The notes beneath the pieces were generated by a model. It searched no databases, was not told the DNA's origin, and worked only from the letters and a program-made list of their open reading frames with translations. From NCBI GenBank assembly GCA_039029315.1, contig JBCCGK010000014.1, positions 1 to 64,000 of the forward strand: a stretch of 64,000 nucleotides of DNA, in the 5' to 3' direction. Origin of the DNA: JBCCCJ01 sp039029315. Its GTDB lineage: Bacteria > Bacteroidota > Bacteroidia > J057. Positions 60,113 to 64,000 of this stretch are shown piece by piece (the first letter of the stretch is position 1; every line of letters begins with the position of its first letter). The translations under genes and the position numbers were made by a program.

Positions 60113-63100
60113 ATGAATCCAAAAAAGTATGGCTTGCTTGTATGCCTCCTGGCGTACATTCTGGCACAAGGAAACGCCTATGCGCAGACCTCTTCGGTGG
60201 AATACCCGGAGGTTTTGCCCCCTTCCCCTGAGGCTTCGGCTTTTGCCAAGTATGGGGAATTGCCCGTGAGTACCTATTCAGGCACTCCGAATATCGAAAT
60301 TCCGATATTCAATGCATCCTACGGCGACATTAACTTGCCGATCGCCCTTCAGTATCATGCCTCGGGTATCAAGGTCGATGAAGAAGCCAGCTGGGTAGGC
60401 CTTGGGTGGGTCTTGCAAGCTGGCGGAGTCATAACCCGCACGATCATGGGCAAGGATGACTTTCACAATCCCACCTACTTCACTTCCTCCCTGCCTGATT
60501 TCGAGAAATCCCTAATTGGGTCCTATCCTGGTTACACAGGTCCCAGCATTTTCAATTTTGATTGCGATTTTGAGTATCTCAACTTTCTCAACATCCCCGA
60601 CAATCTGCAATCCAACAATTCTGGACTCGATTTCCAACCTGATCAGTATACCTACAACTTCGGAGGATTTGCAGGTACATTTGCCGTAAAACGCAGCACT
60701 TCTGGTGATCCAGAAACCATTTTTGCCAATAATTTTGAGAAACTTCAGTTTAAACCGATCTGGAATATCTCGGAAGTAACCATCGAAGGCTTTGAGGTGA
60801 CAGATCCTGATGGATTTGTCTATACCTTTGAAGAAATGGAGTTCAATTATGAGCTCTCTCCCCCTAGTCCTTCAGCCTGGTATCTGACCAGCATCGAATC
60901 ATCAGCAGGTAAACGTATTGACTTGTCATACATTCGAAGGAGCGCCAATGTCTCCAATATCGGTGCAGTAAGAGGAACGGGAATTACCCCCATATGCGTC
61001 GTAACGGGTGGATCGGGCACCATTGGAGGCTGTCCAACGAATTTCAGTTCAGAAGTGATTTTTCAAACGCCTCGCCAATATGATATTCCAGTTCTATCCG
61101 AGATCGATTTTCATTCCGGTGTGGTGAAATTTCACTCCACCAATACGCAACGCTTGGATCTTCCCGGTGGAAATCGCTTGAACAGCATAGAAGTATTCAT
61201 GAAGAAGGCCAGTGGATCTCTGGAAAGCCTGCCAGCGAAGAAATTCCAGTTTGCCTATGATTATCTGAAATCTTCAGGATTGCCCTCACAGTGGGATATC
61301 GATGGCGCCACCCAGTTCTTTCCCTACACAGATGAGCATCTTGGTTGGCGACTCAAACTTGAGAAGGTGATTGAAGCCAGCAATGATGGTTCCATTCCAC
61401 TCGGCAATTGCCCAACTCACTCTTTCTCCTATATCGAAAGCCCAAGCCTCCCAGCAAAGACTTCTTTGGCAAGGGATCACTGGGGCTATTTCAATGGGAA
61501 AACTGGCAATACAGAATTGCATCCAGAATTCAAGGGAATTATCGCGCAGTTTTTCAACCAATATTATGAATTTGATGGGGCTGATCGAAAAGCAAGTCCC
61601 AACCATTCCAAGGCCTTTAGCCTGGAACAAATCACTTATCCAACAGGAGGAACAACAAGCATTACCTATGAAGGCAATACTTTTGACTATTTGGCCTCCT
61701 CGGAGCATGATGATTATGCGGATTATGTTTCAGAACAGAGTTCACAAATTGACAATGGGACCATTGTCTTATGGCAGCCCGGGACCGTTGATTTCACGGT
61801 TGGGCCTTCCAGTACGCCAAATGGATTTTCCGAGGTGGAGATTGAGGTGACATTTGTTTGTGATCAAAATAACGGTTGCCCTACGAATGGAGACCAATCA
61901 GTGGCTTATGCACGAGTTTATAAGTCTAATTGGCAGGAAGTTCCCAATTCCATATTGACACTGGACAATGCAAGCTGTCTCAACGACTGCAACGAGCGCA
62001 AGGCGACACTTACTTTGAACCTGGCTGCAGGAGATTACTTTGTCAAAGCAGCAACCAATCATGCCAATATCCCTTATGTAGATGTCAGAGTAATACAAGG
62101 AACGATTGCCAATATTATCCAGGGTGGAGGACTCCGCGTCTCAGAATTGATCACCCATGATGGAGAAGATGTTGCCAATGATATCCATCGAATTTTTGAG
62201 TATCACTATTGGGAAGACAGAGATGGTGATGGAACGGATGAAGAGTACTCATATGGGAGACGATTGGCCAGACCGATTTACGGCCGATTTTCTGGCAGTA
62301 GCCAATGGGAAGAAGGCATCGATGGAGGGGGGACTACACAATGTCTGGAAACATTGTACCTTCAATTTAACATTTCTGCGAACAGCCTTGCACCATTACG
62401 CGGATATGGGGGCATGATTGGTTATGATAAAGTGGTGGAAAAATTTGGACGAAATGGTACCCAAACGGGCATTCATGGGAGATCGGAATACCATTATCAC
62501 AACCAACCAGATGTGGTGAAAAGTTATTTTTTTCGAAGACCTCCAGGACTCCCCAATTTTCCTCATGAGGAAAGTAGTTTGAATGGCATGTTGAAACTGC
62601 AAGAAGATTACTCGAGTACGGATCAGCTGGTGAGAAAACTTGAAAATAGCTATTCTGCCTATTCAACCAAGGAAGCGATTATGGGAATCTATCAGGAAGC
62701 CTATAATGTATCCTCAGATGGAAGCTGTGGGGTGATTCCTAGTCCTTGTCAGGTCATGTCTTTTATTTATCCGGTTGCTTACAAAACATGGCCACGACTG
62801 TTTACCTCAGCAGAGACGATCTACGCCTCAGAGGGTTCTGGTTCAGTAAAGACCTCAACGCTATTCCTGTATGATGCCAATCTGAAGCAGGTTCGAAGCA
62901 AATCAATGAGTAACTCTGATGGATCTGTTTACAGAACAGAATTTCGATATGCAGAAGAAGGTGGAACTGGGGTACCTGCAGAGATGTATGATCCATTGAA
63001 CCCAAACTTCAAGCATATGTTAGGGATAGTCGTTGAAGAAACTTCCTTGCTGACAGGCAGTCCGATAGGACGGACAGTCAAAAACTTTCAATATGATGTC

Positions 63101-63832
63101 GCTGGAGACAGAATTCTGATGGGCAATACACAGATGTTTCCGACGGCGAATTCAGAGATGATTCAAATGAATTATGAATATGATGATGATTCCAATTTGG
63201 AGCAGGTGCAACGAGATGTCGGTCAGCCACAATGCTTTTTGTGGGGATATCATGAAAGTCTTCCCATTGCCAGAGTCATCAATGCCGAGGAGCGAGAAGT
63301 AGCCTATACAAGTTTTGAGGAGGAAGGAGAAACCTTTGTGGGGAATTGGATCATCAATTCTTCAAACGGAGGATGGGGATCTTCAAATGCCAAAACGGGT
63401 AGATTCAGTTTTGATTTGACGCCCGAAAGAAGTTTGGGGAGATATATCCCAACTACCGGGACTTATATTCTGAGTTATTGGGTGAAAGGGGCCAATCCAA
63501 GTACCAATCTCAGTAGAACCTTGATTCACAGCTCAGAACCGGACAAAAATGGCTTTGTTTATTATGAGTACGAAATCTACGCGAATGCCGGATCTACCTT
63601 CGGACTCACCGGAACTGGCTATAATGTGAGCCTGGATGAAGTCAGACTGTACCCTGAAAAAGCACAAATGAGCACCCTATGTTATGATGAAGACCACATG
63701 ATTCATACACAGACAGACGTCAATAATTTTTCCATCTACTATACATATGATGGACTGAATCGTCTGGTAGAAGTGCGTGATCAAAATGGCTTCCTGGTTC
63801 AGGAATACGATTACAAATATTATACAGAATAA
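60113..63832 (+). CDS. Large RHS-family/SpvB-TcC-like secreted protein
   Basis: The protein has 1239 residues from the ATG at 60113, with a signal peptide (YGLLVCLLAYILAQGNAYAQ). The N-terminus 'SAFAKYGELPVSTYSGTPNI' 'EIPIFNASYGDINLPIALQY' is the typical opening of Bacteroidota RHS/wall-associated proteins. The middle is beta-rich. The C-terminus has YD-type repeats ('YEYDDDSNLEQVQRDVG', 'YYTYDGLNRLVEVRDQNGFL'). It stops right there, without an RHS core ('RYYDPxxGRF') or toxin tip, so it is either a naturally tipless form or truncated. Another exported-protein gene starts 88 bp downstream and may belong to the same unit. Confidence 0.85.
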   Translation: MNPKKYGLLVCLLAYILAQGNAYAQTSSVEYPEVLPPSPEASAFAKYGELPVSTYSGTPNIEIPIFNASYGDINLPIALQYHASGIKVDEEASWVGLGWVLQAGGVITRTIMGKDDFHNPTYFTSSLPDFEKSLIGSYPGYTGPSIFNFDCDFEYLNFLNIPDNLQSNNSGLDFQPDQYTYNFGGFAGTFAVKRSTSGDPETIFANNFEKLQFKPIWNISEVTIEGFEVTDPDGFVYTFEEMEFNYELSPPSPSAWYLTSIESSAGKRIDLSYIRRSANVSNIGAVRGTGITPICVVTGGSGTIGGCPTNFSSEVIFQTPRQYDIPVLSEIDFHSGVVKFHSTNTQRLDLPGGNRLNSIEVFMKKASGSLESLPAKKFQFAYDYLKSSGLPSQWDIDGATQFFPYTDEHLGWRLKLEKVIEASNDGSIPLGNCPTHSFSYIESPSLPAKTSLARDHWGYFNGKTGNTELHPEFKGIIAQFFNQYYEFDGADRKASPNHSKAFSLEQITYPTGGTTSITYEGNTFDYLASSEHDDYADYVSEQSSQIDNGTIVLWQPGTVDFTVGPSSTPNGFSEVEIEVTFVCDQNNGCPTNGDQSVAYARVYKSNWQEVPNSILTLDNASCLNDCNERKATLTLNLAAGDYFVKAATNHANIPYVDVRVIQGTIANIIQGGGLRVSELITHDGEDVANDIHRIFEYHYWEDRDGDGTDEEYSYGRRLARPIYGRFSGSSQWEEGIDGGGTTQCLETLYLQFNISANSLAPLRGYGGMIGYDKVVEKFGRNGTQTGIHGRSEYHYHNQPDVVKSYFFRRPPGLPNFPHEESSLNGMLKLQEDYSSTDQLVRKLENSYSAYSTKEAIMGIYQEAYNVSSDGSCGVIPSPCQVMSFIYPVAYKTWPRLFTSAETIYASEGSGSVKTSTLFLYDANLKQVRSKSMSNSDGSVYRTEFRYAEEGGTGVPAEMYDPLNPNFKHMLGIVVEETSLLTGSPIGRTVKNFQYDVAGDRILMGNTQMFPTANSEMIQMNYEYDDDSNLEQVQRDVGQPQCFLWGYHESLPIARVINAEEREVAYTSFEEEGETFVGNWIINSSNGGWGSSNAKTGRFSFDLTPERSLGRYIPTTGTYILSYWVKGANPSTNLSRTLIHSSEPDKNGFVYYEYEIYANAGSTFGLTGTGYNVSLDEVRLYPEKAQMSTLCYDEDHMIHTQTDVNNFSIYYTYDGLNRLVEVRDQNGFLVQEYDYKYYTE

Positions 63833-63920
63833 TTCAGCTTTTTAGGAACTGAAATCCAGCAGGCTTTTGGCCTTCGGGACTTGATCAGTTCAATACACGA
63901 AGCAAAAAAAATAATTTATC

Positions 63921-64000
63921 ATGTTAGCAATCAATCATTCATTCCCCATAAAGGGAGTGTGGAACAGGTACATCTTAACAGGACTTATCTGTCTCCTCTT
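63921..64000 (+). CDS. Start of an exported protein (3' truncated by window edge)
   Basis: An ATG at 63921 opens a frame of 26 codons to the window end. It encodes a basic N-terminus followed by a hydrophobic stretch ('FPIKGVWNRYILTGLICLL') typical of a signal peptide. It follows the RHS-type gene on the same strand. Its identity cannot be read. Confidence 0.5.
   Translation, partial: MLAINHSFPIKGVWNRYILTGLICLL

Overview
The window comes from a member of the Bacteroidota, most likely a Saprospiria-type marine or gliding bacterium (the class is an inference). The evidence is several large secreted proteins with C-terminal type IX secretion (T9SS) sorting domains, GEVED and DUF7619-like domains, RHS/YD-repeat proteins, anti-sigma proteins with the Bacteroidota layout, a peptidase-containing bacteriocin exporter, and mobilisation genes of Bacteroidota type.

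Layout. (1) 1-5995: surface proteins, namely the end of a repeat-rich PKD protein and a 1568-residue RHS protein with a swapped-looking tip and a T9SS tail. (2) About 6.4-33.6 kb: a mobile island. It holds an ArdC-type antirestriction gene, a compact four-gene operon with a HEPN-like protein and a divergent regulator, a large serine recombinase beside three interleaved inverted repeats, a replication-initiator-like gene, an EAD11/FISUMP envelope pair, two mobilisation modules (MobC-like plus relaxase, one with a coupling ATPase and a C5 DNA methyltransferase), an NYN protein, a VWA lipoprotein with a membrane partner, two divergent sigma factors, a second TraG/VirD4-type coupling protein and a tyrosine integrase. 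The right end is marked by the 3' half of a tRNA-Arg(ACG) followed by that tRNA's terminator. No VirB4 or other mating-pore gene is visible, so the element looks mobilisable rather than self-transmissible. The intact tRNA copy expected at the left end is not in the window. (3) 33.7-39.3 kb: directly outside the att site, a four-gene operon encodes an alpha/beta hydrolase, a caspase-subtilisin fusion, a CHAT protease and a LecA-like lectin. This is the strongest candidate for an undescribed protease-based conflict or immune system. (4) 40-47.9 kb: a T9SS-exported subtilase, a stand-alone protease-propeptide lipoprotein and a 1311-residue beta-propeller protein. (5) 47.9-52.6 kb: an operon for a disulfide-rich double-glycine peptide with a VKOR-thioredoxin oxidase, a C39 peptidase/ABC exporter and a very short HlyD-like subunit. 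(6) 52.9-55.1 kb: a ZorA/ZorB-like motor pair without the other Zorya genes. (7) 55.3-64 kb: small secreted proteins, an acyl-CoA dehydrogenase, a sigma/anti-sigma pair, an RHS-type protein and the start of another exported protein.

A small MITE-like repeat (TIR GAGACTGTTTTG, TAA target duplication) occurs three times between 43.0 and 59.9 kb. Two copies start directly at a stop codon, and the internal hairpin shows compensatory changes between copies.

All calls are from reading the sequence and its translations. No database search was possible, so family names are by motif and recollection.
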